DNA of 64,000 nt from Dipteris shenzhenensis (Eukaryota; Polypodiophyta; Polypodiopsida; Gleicheniales). Shown piece after piece: positions 21,681-31,813 of the stretch. The stretch lies in NCBI GenBank assembly GCA_047967505.1, contig CM106540.1; one strand, 5' to 3'. A model generated the notes under the pieces. It did no database searches and had not been told where the DNA came from. It was given only the letters and a program-made list of their open reading frames with translations. Numbering within the stretch: the stretch's first letter is position 1; each line of letters opens with the position of its first letter. The position numbers and the translations under genes were made by a program.

Positions 21681-23048
21681 ATAATTGAGGGGGGGGGGGG
21701 GGGGGGGGAGGGTGTGGATAGCGTGTGGAGAGTGACCGTTGTGGATGGAAGTTGGAAATGGACGTTTGTGGGAAGGAGGGAGGGCAGACAAGAAGCAAGG
21801 GGATAAGTAGGAAATGTTCTCAATGGAATTTTGAGGAGGAAGCTCTTGAAGCATATAAGATCCTTGTTGCTTTTAAGACAAAAGGGGGGGGCTTGTTTTC
21901 AAACAAAAGCTACTGTCCTAACACGACGTTGCTAGTAGCTACAGCTGCCAGTGGGCCTGGCAAGCTAGTCCTTTTTATCACACACTGTGGTTGCTTATCA
22001 TACGCTTTAAGCTTTTTCGTTGGGCGCGTGCATGCATGTGTACCCTGTGCCTCCCCTAGTCCCTTTCTCATCTACCTTTATTTGTACATAATACGCCTGC
22101 CTCTCTGATCGCCATATCTGTTCCGGATCCCCTTCCGCTGTAAAGTGCTCTTCTTCGTCCCTTCGCCTTCCCCTCCCCCCACCCACTCCTCACTCACTCC
22201 CCTCCATGCCCTTTTCCATCCTCAAGTACGTGGGCATATCATCGCTTCCACTCCCACTGTTTTGTTGCTTCTTATATTCAGCTCCCTCCCCACACGAAAA
22301 AATTCATTCAGTAGCTTCTTCGCTCCCCTTGACCCGCTACTTTACAACCTTATAAACGCCATTTCCATGATACACTTGGTTGTCCCAACACGCTTCATAA
22401 AACCACATGCCAGAACGCCCAAAACTTACTTCCGCTCGACCAATTGAGACAAAGAATGCTCGAATTAATTCGACAATTTACAGACATGAACTAGATAAAA
22501 TCATAATGGAATTATATCATTGATCAGAGAAAGTAAACGGTGACTTCGAATAACAAGCTGCTTAATCCCTTCAGAGAGGACCATGTATACATGCACAGTT
22601 CCATGTCTGTGATTACAACGAGATACGCGAGGTGACGATAATGAATGCTAAACGTTGATCAGTTACATAAAATAAAGAGAGAGCAGAGCTGATACAAAGT
22701 TAACGGTGAAGTTAAGAGATCGCGCCAATCATCTCAACTCGGAAAGTGAGATGGAACGGTTATTACGACTAGTGAAATTGGAGCAGCTGAACGAGATCAG
22801 TTGAAAGTGATTAACGTCGTTAGAAGAATACAAATCCAGCCGGGACGGTAGTTAAGGCAAGTAGACTGTCTCCAGAGCCAAATTTAAGGAGATTCGACAA
22901 TTCGAAATCTGAGAAAAGAACACGACCCAACGGTTCATGGAACGTTCACAGACCCTGATAAGATCTAGCGTAGTCAGAACAAGCTAAGCTCATTCAGCAG
23001 GGAGTTCAAAGCCTTCCGGGATGAGCAATTTTGTACCGGGAGCGTGTA
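21681..23048. other. Intergenic stretch with a poly-G run, downstream of the ZF-HD relic
   Basis: A run of about 20 G lies at 21689-21709 and is prone to sequencing error. Small frames at 21725-22447 have biased composition and no family match. From 22480 to 23048 the base composition is more even, and this could include the 3' untranslated region of the ZF-HD relic. Confidence 0.35.
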
Positions 23049-24037
23049 TCAGGCATGCATGCCGCTGCTGTTCGTAGGTGATCCACCGTTATCCAGATAA
23101 CCCACGCCAATCTCATTGGATAACCTAAAACCATGGTCAAGAATTCCATGAACATCCGTAAAAATGTCAAGCACGAAATAAATCGAAGCGAGAACTGAAA
23201 AGATCACGAAGCAGTAGGCCAGAAAGAGCATATCGTACATTTTTTTCCCCATGGTATTCTTGTTGTTGTGCATCCACACCTTAAGGACGTGCCGTTTTAC
23301 GCCGACATCGGCGCAGAACTGTTGAACGCAGCCTCGTCGTGCTTCTGAATCCTCCATCCGAGCTTCTCGGCGAAGGCACACATTTTGTCCTTCTGATCAG
23401 GCGAGAATTTGGTTCGAAATCGTTTCTTCATGACAGGAAACGGATTCATGGTCGATAGGGAGGGGTGCAAGAGCTGGGAGCCGCCCATCATTGCAACTTC
23501 CTGCTCCCTCGCACTCATTAGGGCTGGAACTCAACGCCATGATCATCTGCTGGTGAGAAGGGCGACCGGCAGAGCCGGGAGCAAGTGCAAGAGGCGTGTG
23601 GGAAGGCAATGCTAGCGGAGCAAATCTCTTCCTATCCTTGCGGGGGCTGAAGCAATAGCAAGGTGCTCTCCCTCCACTTCTCTTTCTGTGAAAATTCGGT
23701 GGCAATTGCAAGCTGCACACTTGAGAGCCTCCAGGCTGCCTTCCTCGCCGCTGGGCATGAAATCTCCGCACCCATCCAAGGCATGCCCGCCAATGTTCGC
23801 AGCGTAAATTCTTCTGACATTCTCTGTATTTCACCGCCTTCTTGAGCGTCGCTGCAGCTCCGAGACATTGGACCTCATTCCTCCGCTGGAGGACCCCCAT
23901 TCCCCGCTCCTGCACCGCCCGCTCCCCGGCCCGCCGCTGCCGCTCAACACTCTGAATTTCGACGACTCGTGAATTGGACCGTAGTTCATCGAGACTGGCA
24001 TTGTAATGTCAGCTTGCTGTGATGCACCCAAATCCAT
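23049..24037 (-). pseudogene. ZF-HD (zinc finger homeodomain) transcription factor relic
   Basis: ZF-HD proteins are plant transcription factors that dimerise through an N-terminal zinc finger and bind ATTA-type sites. Here an ATG at 24037 opens MDLGASQQADITMPVSMNYG. The finger follows as KYRECQKN, then after a 1-nt shift [18 protein letters not shown] and KCAACNCHR (about 23850-23690). The homeodomain reads [16 protein letters not shown] and [15 protein letters not shown], then after a 1-nt deletion [18 protein letters not shown] with [11 protein letters not shown] (about 23440-23235). At least four frame changes are needed from start to end. The domain residues are otherwise well kept, which means either a young pseudogene or consensus errors. 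The frame runs past the usual end into a hydrophobic tail ending SSGMHA. Confidence 0.85.
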
Positions 24038-24746
24038 CCTACGGTGCTACGATCCTCGCCAGTCTCCCACCGATTTGCAACATACCAGATCCTTGCAGGG
24101 GTTTGGGCCGATCAAACTCGAGTATTACTGGGCTGTCGCTAAAAAGCGATCGGGGCAAATCAGGAGGTCTCCGATGGAGGGCAGCCGAGGCAGCAGAGGC
24201 GAGCGGGGGGGAAATCACTCCGGCACGGGGGATGAAAGGGTAATAAGGGCGTCGAGAAGGGAGCGGAAGTTCCATGGAATCGGAAGGAGGGGGAGGAGGG
24301 AGGTGGGAGCTGATACGCATTATGGTGAATTTAGGGTATAAACGGGATGAATCTAAAGCAACAGTGAAGAGGAGGAGTGATTTTATTTTTTAAGGGAGGA
24401 GGAGTGGGAAGGGGAGAGGAAGATTTGAGGGAAGAAAAAAGAGAGAGATGGGGAGGAAGGAAAGAGCAAGGAAGGAAGGGAAGGCAAAACGGCAATTATG
24501 AAAGGTGTGAGAAAGTCCACTTGTTTTCTTCTTCTTCTTCATTAATAACGTAAGATTTGCTTAGAACAGAGCCCACACACTTTACACAGTTTTCATCGGT
24601 TCTCTCGCACGCGTGCGTTTCTGTGCCGAGCCGACCAACAATAAACCTTGCATGCGTACCCACACGATCCCATCGCAATCTACCCCCCACTCATCCCTTT
24701 GATTCCCCCCCCTCACACGCCATCCTTACCTCACCCATTGATTTTA
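24038..24746. other. Upstream region of the ZF-HD relic, GA-rich
   Basis: The GC-rich stretch 24038-24340 is followed by a purine-rich block (24370-24490), which would read as CT-rich on the - strand. Such blocks are common in plant core promoters and 5' leaders. No other gene is visible before the gap. Confidence 0.4.
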
Positions 24747-24846
24747 NNNNNNNNNNNNNNNNNNNNNNNNNNNNNNNNNNNNNNNNNNNNNNNNNNNNNN
24801 NNNNNNNNNNNNNNNNNNNNNNNNNNNNNNNNNNNNNNNNNNNNNN
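24747..24846. other. Assembly gap (100 N)
   Basis: Exactly 100 undetermined bases, the conventional placeholder for a gap of unknown size. The LINE ORF1 frame is already open on its right side, so the 5' end of that LINE lies in or beyond the gap. Confidence 0.99.
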
Positions 24847-25227
24847 AAAAATAAAAGCAGTAGACAGCATTTTGGGAGTCAAGATAAAGGCAAAGATTCA
24901 ATAGCTACCAATGCGAATCTTACTTTACATTCGCCTCCTACTACTCAATCTTTGTCCAAAGGAAAGCAACCTTCAACTGATGGCTGGCAGAGTCCAAGAA
25001 AGGTTATATCTGCTCGAAGAATTCCACCCCCCCGCACTTGGAATGGTGCCTCTTCTAGCGGAAACACCCCAGAGATCAATACAAGAATTGGAATTACATG
25101 GGCTGCAGTAACAGCCAGCAGAACACTCTTCCCTGAAGAAGAGGTTGCTGCTTTGCTGTCCACTTCTCAGGCGACTACTTCTTCTCAGGGGCGAGGCCTC
25201 GACCCTGAGATAGAAATGCAAGGCTGA
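24847..25227 (+). CDS. LINE ORF1, C-terminal end
   Basis: A 126-codon frame is open from the gap to the stop at 25225-25227. It is Ser/Thr/Gln-rich and polar (SLSKGKQPSTDGWQSPRK…NTPEINTRIGITWAA…EIEMQG). I see no RRM or zinc knuckle in the visible part. It is called ORF1 from its position 56 bp upstream of ORF2, in the order usual for L1-type elements. Confidence 0.6.
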   Translation, partial: KNKSSRQHFGSQDKGKDSIATNANLTLHSPPTTQSLSKGKQPSTDGWQSPRKVISARRIPPPRTWNGASSSGNTPEINTRIGITWAAVTASRTLFPEEEVAALLSTSQATTSSQGRGLDPEIEMQG

Positions 25228-26280
25228 CCTCATACATTTTGCTGCTGTACATAGTTGTTACATTACTATAAATATCTGTATATATGACTGCTCACATCAC
25301 CTCTTTTACACTCAATGTCCAGGGCATGTGTGACAGTAGGAAATGGAAATCTGTGTGGCTGTACATCAACAGATTTCAGCCTGACATAGTAGCATTACAA
25401 GAGCACAACCAACATATTTATGCAGGCAAGACGGGACACTACTGTGGGTATGACATTTTCTATGCTGGGGAGCACTCTTTCTCAGGGGTTGTCCTTCTGA
25501 TTAAACATGAGCTTCAACCAGTCATTGCATTAAATGACAACAAAGGCAGATGGCTTGTTCTCCAATGCATTATAAGAGGAGAGGTGTTTGAATTTGCTTC
25601 AGTTTATGCACCTCAGTCATCCCGAGACAGAACTGTAATTTGGGATGCTATGCAACAATACCTGTGGAGATCTCATGCCTACATATGTGGGGATTTCAAT
25701 AATGCTCCACAACAGGGAGACAATACTTCCAACCACGATCATATGTTATCTCCTGAAAGGCATGCCTGGTCTCAACTACTTTTGCATTTGGATCTAGTTG
25801 ACCTCTGGAAGGAATTGCAGCCTCAGTCACCAGGCTACACTTTTCAACATAATGCTCTCTCTGCTTATAAGGCACGACTAGATCGTTGGTACAGTGTTGC
25901 TCCACAACAAAATGGGGATTTCGCATGCAAAATGTGGATTGACTATGCCTTTGTGCATTCAGACCATGCACCACTATGGCTGAGATTATCTTTTCATAAG
26001 ATGCCAGATGATAGATTGCCACAAAGGCGACATCTAATCATCAACAACAGTTATTTGCAACATGCTGAATTCAAGGCAATGGTTGCTGAAGCAGCTCATT
26101 GTCTTTCATCTAACAGCCATTTTCATGTTGATGATGCCTGGGCTTCTTTTATTTCTAAAATGCAAATGGTGATTAGAGCTTATGGCAAGTCTTACATGAA
26201 GACGCTGAGGGAAACCATTGCTCAGGCCAAGTCTACTTGTCAAGACCTCACTGAACTCAGTCATCATCGTTCGTTGTCCA

Positions 26281-26633
26281 TGTGAAGATTGTGGGAGAGA
26301 GGGAAGGAGTCTCACTTGCGCTTTCTCACATGCACAATGGGGGAATACACACAAAGGTGGAGGCTGAAAACAGTTTTCCTCTTCTTAGTTGTATAAGCCA
26401 AAAGAACTCAAATACAAAGAAATAGAAGAACCCTATATGTGGGTCTCAAACCAAACTCAACTAACTAAGGTGGCATACTAACTGAGCCACAAACTAGAGT
26501 AGATAAGGATAGCTATCATCTAGCTATTATTCGTGGGTGGTATACCAACCGCATCTCCAGCTAACAAGTCGGTGACATAAATCCATAACAGTCACCCTGG
26601 CATATCGCGAGTGGAGCGCTCGATATCTCAACA
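26281..26633 (-). repeat. 3' LTR of the nested Copia
   Basis: 353 bp. On the - strand it runs TGTTGAGATATCGAGC…CTTCACA. It carries the sequence into which the pol reading frame runs before stopping at 26561. Confidence 0.95.
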
Positions 26634-29600
26634 CTCCCCCTCGAGCTCAATCCCAAATCCTGCACACCAGGCAGGTCTCTGAACTTGCGCAGCTTCTCTG
26701 CGCCCAATGCTTTCGTGAATATGTCAGCTACTTGATCCTCTATGCTGACATAAACTAGATCAATAAGACCTAGTAAAACCTTCTCCCGCACATAGTGATA
26801 ATGCACCTCAATGTGCTTTGTTCTAGCATGAAAGACTGGGTTCTTTGCCAAATGTATACTGCTCATGTTGTCACAATGAATGACAACCGGCCCATCTGTC
26901 TGATGCATATCATAAAGTAGCTTATGCAACCAAGCTACCTCACATGCAGCCATTGCTGCACCCCTGTACTCAACCTCTATGCTCGACAAGGCAACTGTAG
27001 GCTGTTTCTTGCTGCTCCAAGTGACTGCAGCACTCCCAAAAGAGAACACATATCCACTGGTAGATCGTCTATCAGAAATACTACCAGCCCAATCAACATT
27101 AGTGTATCCATGCAACTGTATCCGAACCCCAGCCTCATAAAATAGTCCATACTGCAATGTGGACTTCACATACCTGAGTATGCATCTAGCCGCATCCAAA
27201 TGTGGTTTCCTTGGAGCCTGCATAAACTGACTTACCAACCCAACAGCATAGCTCAAATCTGGCCTGGTAATAGTCATGTAAATCAAACTTCCTACTATGC
27301 ATCTGTACATAGTAGGGTCTTCCAGAAGCTCACCTGCATCTGTGCTCAGCTTCACATTCTGCTCCAAAGGAACTGAAATAGGCTTACAGCCTGTCATCCC
27401 ATATTTGGACAGCATGTCCAATCCATACTGCCTCTGCAAGAGCTGTATCCCACTTGGTGATCTAATCACCTCAATGCCCAAGAAATAACGCAGCTCTCCC
27501 AAATCCTTCATCTCAAACTTCTGCCTCAATAGCATTTTCACATGAAGGATATCTTCATCACTATCACCTGTGATGATCAAATCATCAACATAAATGACCA
27601 GCAGCATAATCCCTTTCTCTGTTTTTCTCACATAGAGTGAGAAATCTGCCTTGGAAATCTGAAAGCCAATAGTGACAAGATACTGTCCTATCTTGTCAGA
27701 CCATGCTCTAGGTGCTTGCTTCAAGCCATACAAGGCTTTCTTCAACCTGCAAACAAACTCAGGATGAGTAGCATGAACATAACCTGCTGGCTGCTCCATA
27801 AAGACCTCTTCTTGCAAATCACCATGCAAGAAGGCATTCTTTACATCCATCTGATGTAAAGACCATCCCTTTGATGCAGCCATAGCAATGGCTGCTCTTA
27901 CGGTTGCCATCCTTGCAACCGGGCTGAAAGTTTCTTCATAATCAATGCCATATGTCTGTGCATACCCCTTGACAACTAATCTTGCCTTGTATCTATTCAC
28001 AGAACCATCTGCATTGTGCTTGATCTTATAAACCCACTTACAACCAATTGCATTCTTGCCTTTAGGCAAAGGCACCAATTCCCATGTAGCATTAGCATCC
28101 AAGGCATCCATTTCTTCATCCATGGCTTTCTCCCATTTTTCATTTCCCATGGCTTGCTCAAAAGAAGTGGGTTCTGGTTCCTGTATCACTTTGACCATAT
28201 AGGCATAGTGAATGGCTGTAAATCCATCATATTTCAGCCTATCCACAGGATACCTAACCCTGGTAGACCTACACAAAATAGGCTCACTTCCAGGTGCTCT
28301 CAAAACATCCCTGGTCTTCCTTACTCCAGGTGTAACAACAGAAGGAATACCCAACTCATCATCAATGCTCTGTTCTGAGCCACTGGATTCACCATCCACA
28401 CAAGAGTGACCTGCATTCACATCATACATGGGCTGATCTACCTTCTCTTTTCCTTTTTGTGATACCTGCATACCACTCTCTGCATTGCTTTCAGGGGATT
28501 CTCCTGATCTCAATCTGCCTGTCCATGGCGAAGTATGTGAACCACTGGTAGAGGACACTCCAGGTCCACTGATATTTTGTGATTGCTGCTGTGCATTCTG
28601 TGCAGCATTACCATTTTGTGGATCTACATCAATCATCACATTTACTGGTTTATACCAGCTGCTCATCTCATCAAAAACAACATCTCTGCTCACTGTGAAC
28701 TTACGTGTAGAAGGGTTATAGCATCTATACCACCCTTTCTGCTGCAGAGAATAACCAATAAAGATGCACTTCTCAGCCTTTGTATCCAACTTGGACCTCA
28801 GCTCATCTGGCACATGGACATAGGCAATGCAACCAAAAATCTTCAAATGAGAAATATATGGTTTCCTACCAGTATACATCTCCTCTGACGTCATGCCATG
28901 TATTGCTGCAGTGGGAGTCCTGTTCATTATATAGACTGCTGCTCTAGCAACTGCTTCAGCCCAATAATAATCTGGTAGATCTTTTTCATTTAGCATAGCC
29001 CGAGATACCTCTCCAATATGCCTGTTTTTTCTTTCTACAATTCCATTTTGCTGTGGGGTATGACTGCATGAATATTGTTGCTTTATACCATGCTCCTGCA
29101 AGAACCTTGCAAACTCATTTGAGAGGTACTCTCCCCCTCCATCTGACCTTAGGCATTTTATTTGCAGGCCTGTTTCTTTTTCAACCATAGCTTTGAAAGC
29201 TTTGAAGTGCCCAAACACTTCACTTTTCTTTTTCATAAAATACACCCACAGTTTTCTGCTGAAGTCATCAATAAATGTGACAAAATAGTGACAGCCTCCA
29301 ATAGATGCAGCTTTTGTAGTCCACACATCAGAGTGGATTAATTCCAATGGCTTTTTACTCTCTTGAACATGCCTAGGAAAAGGTTTCCTTGCCTGTTTCC
29401 CAAATTGACAGGCTTCACAAATCTTGTGCATTTCTACAACCTTGAATTTTGGCAATCCTGCAACAATATTTTGGGCTTGCATTGATTTAAGTTGCTGTAT
29501 ATTAACATGACCAATGCGTTTGTGCCAGATATCAATATCTGCAACTACACCGGTCCCATGTGCAAACATTGCTGCACTCAATTCAGGCATGTCTGCATCC

Positions 29601-30962
29601 AACGTAAACATCCTGTCCTTCTTCTTTCCTTTTGCTATCAAGCGACCATTATTTTTCATATCCTCAACAAAGCATCCATGAGGATTAAATCTGACCTGCA
29701 AGCCCTGCTCAACCATCTGACCAACAGAAACCAGGTTCTTGGTGATGTTCGGGACATGAAATACATCAGACAAGTATTTCTTTTTCCCATCCTGCATAGA
29801 CAAAGGAATTTTGCCAATCTGCACAATAGGATGTGCAGTATCATCACCAGTCTCCACAAATCCTGGCTTTTCCATTTTCCTTGCATCTTGCATCCATTTT
29901 GCATAACCTGTCATGTGGTTTGATGCACCTGAGTCAACATACCACACATCATTTTGTTCTTCTGCACTTGTCACAGAATTGGTCATATGTTGCACCATAT
30001 ATAGATGCTCATTTCTATCATCACCCTGCCTGCTAGAAGATGCATAATTGCCTTGCTGCAATTTTCCATTCATAATGTCATTCTGCTTTTTGTAGCAGTC
30101 CTTAGCCATATGACCCATTTTGCCACAATAGTAGCATTCAACATTGCTGTTTGCATTTTGGCTTCTCTGCCATCCACCATGGCCTCTTTGGCTCCCCCTG
30201 CCTCTAGAGTTACCACGTCCTCCTGCATAGGACTGGTTTTCTTGCGTTTGCTACATATTCTGATTTCTACCACGGCCTACAGATCGGCCTCCTCTACCTC
30301 TGCCTCTACCCTCTGCCAACATTTGAGTAGAAGACAGTTTCTTTTGAAGTTCCTGCTGAAGAAGATGCACCCCCATTTCTCTGCTCTTCAGAAATTAGAA
30401 GAGCAATCAACTCCTCAAAATCAGGAAATTTTTCACGGACGGCAATGGATGTCCAGAACTGTGCATAATCCTTTCCTAGACCATTCAAGGTCACAGAAAC
30501 CAAATCATCATCATCCACTGGCGACCCAATGGAAGCAAGTGCATCTGCAATTTTCTTCACTTTCATGTGGTAGTCATTTATGCTCAAATTTTCTCTCTGC
30601 ACATTGTGCAACTCCTGTTTGAGTTGCATTTTCCTGGCTTGCGTATTTGTGCTAAACATTTTTGCCAAAGTATCCCATGCCTCCTTTGGCGTATTTGCAT
30701 CCTGAATATGCACAATCATGGAGTCCGAAATACTGATAGACAGCCAGTACATAACTTTCCTGGCTCTCTCATGCCATCCTTTGAATGCCTGCATTTCCTG
30801 TTGACTGGGAACATTAGGAAGAACAGGTTCTTCTTCATTTCCTGTAATGAATTCCCAATAGCCTTTTCCCATCAAGAAATTCGTCATTCTAAACTTCCAT
30901 GCCTGGAAGTTGTTCTTGTCAAGCTTTTCAGTGACAATCTGTGAAAGAGAATCAGATGCCAT
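26561..30962 (-). pseudogene. Copia gag-pol of the nested element, nearly intact
   Basis: Gag starts at 30962 (MASDSLSQIVTEKLDKNN) with the UBN2-type region YWLSISISDSMIVHIQD and VKKIADALASIG. A 1-nt frameshift near 30383 leads into LQKKLSSTQM and an RG-rich stretch, then one TAG (NQNM*QTQ, about 30251) and the zinc knuckle CYYCGKMGHMAKDC. From there the frame is open to 26561. It contains protease DSGASNHMT, integrase HKRIGHVN…CEACQFGK, IHSDVW and RSDGGGEYLS, RT KWVYKIK, ARLVVKGYAQ, QMDVKNAFLHGDL, LYGLKQAPRAW and YVDDLIITG, and RNase H TNVDWAGSISDRRS, ALSSIEVEY and HARTKHIEVH. RNase H has TNVDW where CDADW or NSDW is usual, losing one acidic residue. It reads through the polypurine tract into the LTR. 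Confidence 0.94.
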
Positions 30963-31448
30963 TACAGAACACTGCAAAATATTCTATCACTGCAAAAAAC
31001 ACAGCTTTTGCCTCACACGGGCAGATCTGCAAAACTGACGAAAGTGGTATTTCACCACACAGTCACTTCCTAGTGACGATTTTGCATCAACAGGAAACAG
31101 GCATGAATCTGCAACTCCCAATATCTCTGCACACAGGCATACGATGCAATTTCTGCGGCACCTTTCCACCGACTAGCCGCGCAGTGGTCGCACAGCCAAA
31201 AATAGGGCCTTTTTTTGAGTGCCTGCGAAGAACTTCCGCCTTCGAAACGGGCCCCGAAACGGCCTCAAATCAGAAAAATAAAGTCACACCGCGAAGGGCG
31301 TCTCAATCTGAAACAGTGCACTCCTGCACTTCTGGCTGTGCTACCTGCAGAGATTTGCTCCCAAACTTGAAATAGGAAAGCAACACTGGTCCTCTTACCA
31401 GGACACCACGAACTTGGCTTGCTTTCTTGAGCTCCTTACCACGAACAA

Positions 31449-31461
31449 GGCTCTGATACCA
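31449..31461 (-). other. Primer binding site of the nested Copia
   Basis: On the - strand TGGTATCAGAGCC directly abuts the 5' LTR with no spacer. It is complementary to the initiator tRNA-Met 3' end. Confidence 0.9.
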
Positions 31462-31813
31462 TGTGAAGATTGTGGGAGAGAGGGAAGGAGTCTCACTTGC
31501 GGCTTTCTCACATGCACAATGGGGGAATACACACAAAGGTGGAAGCTGAAAACAGTTTTCCTCTTCTTAGTTGTGTAAGCCAAAAGAACTCAAATACAAA
31601 GAAATAGAAGAACCCTATATGTGGGTCTCAAACCAAACTCAACTAAATAAGGTGGCATACTAACTGAGCCACAAACTAGAGTAGATAAGGATAGCTGTCA
31701 TCCAGCTATTATTCGTGGGCGGTATACCAATCGCATCTCCAGCTAACAAGTCGGTGACATAAATCCATAACAGTCACCCTGGCATATCGCGAGTGGAGCT
31801 CGATATCTCAACA
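31462..31813 (-). repeat. 5' LTR of the nested Copia
   Basis: 352 bp, the partner of 26281-26633. The leader between this LTR and gag (31448-30963) is about 490 bp and has no long frame. Confidence 0.95.

Noticed and set aside
21596-21854. Small frames around the poly-G at 21.69 kb
   Set aside because: Homopolymer-driven, overlapping on both strands, no family match.
22145-22447. 100-codon + frame, Pro/Ser/Leu-rich
   Set aside because: Compositionally biased, no domain, no partner exon; not supported as a gene.
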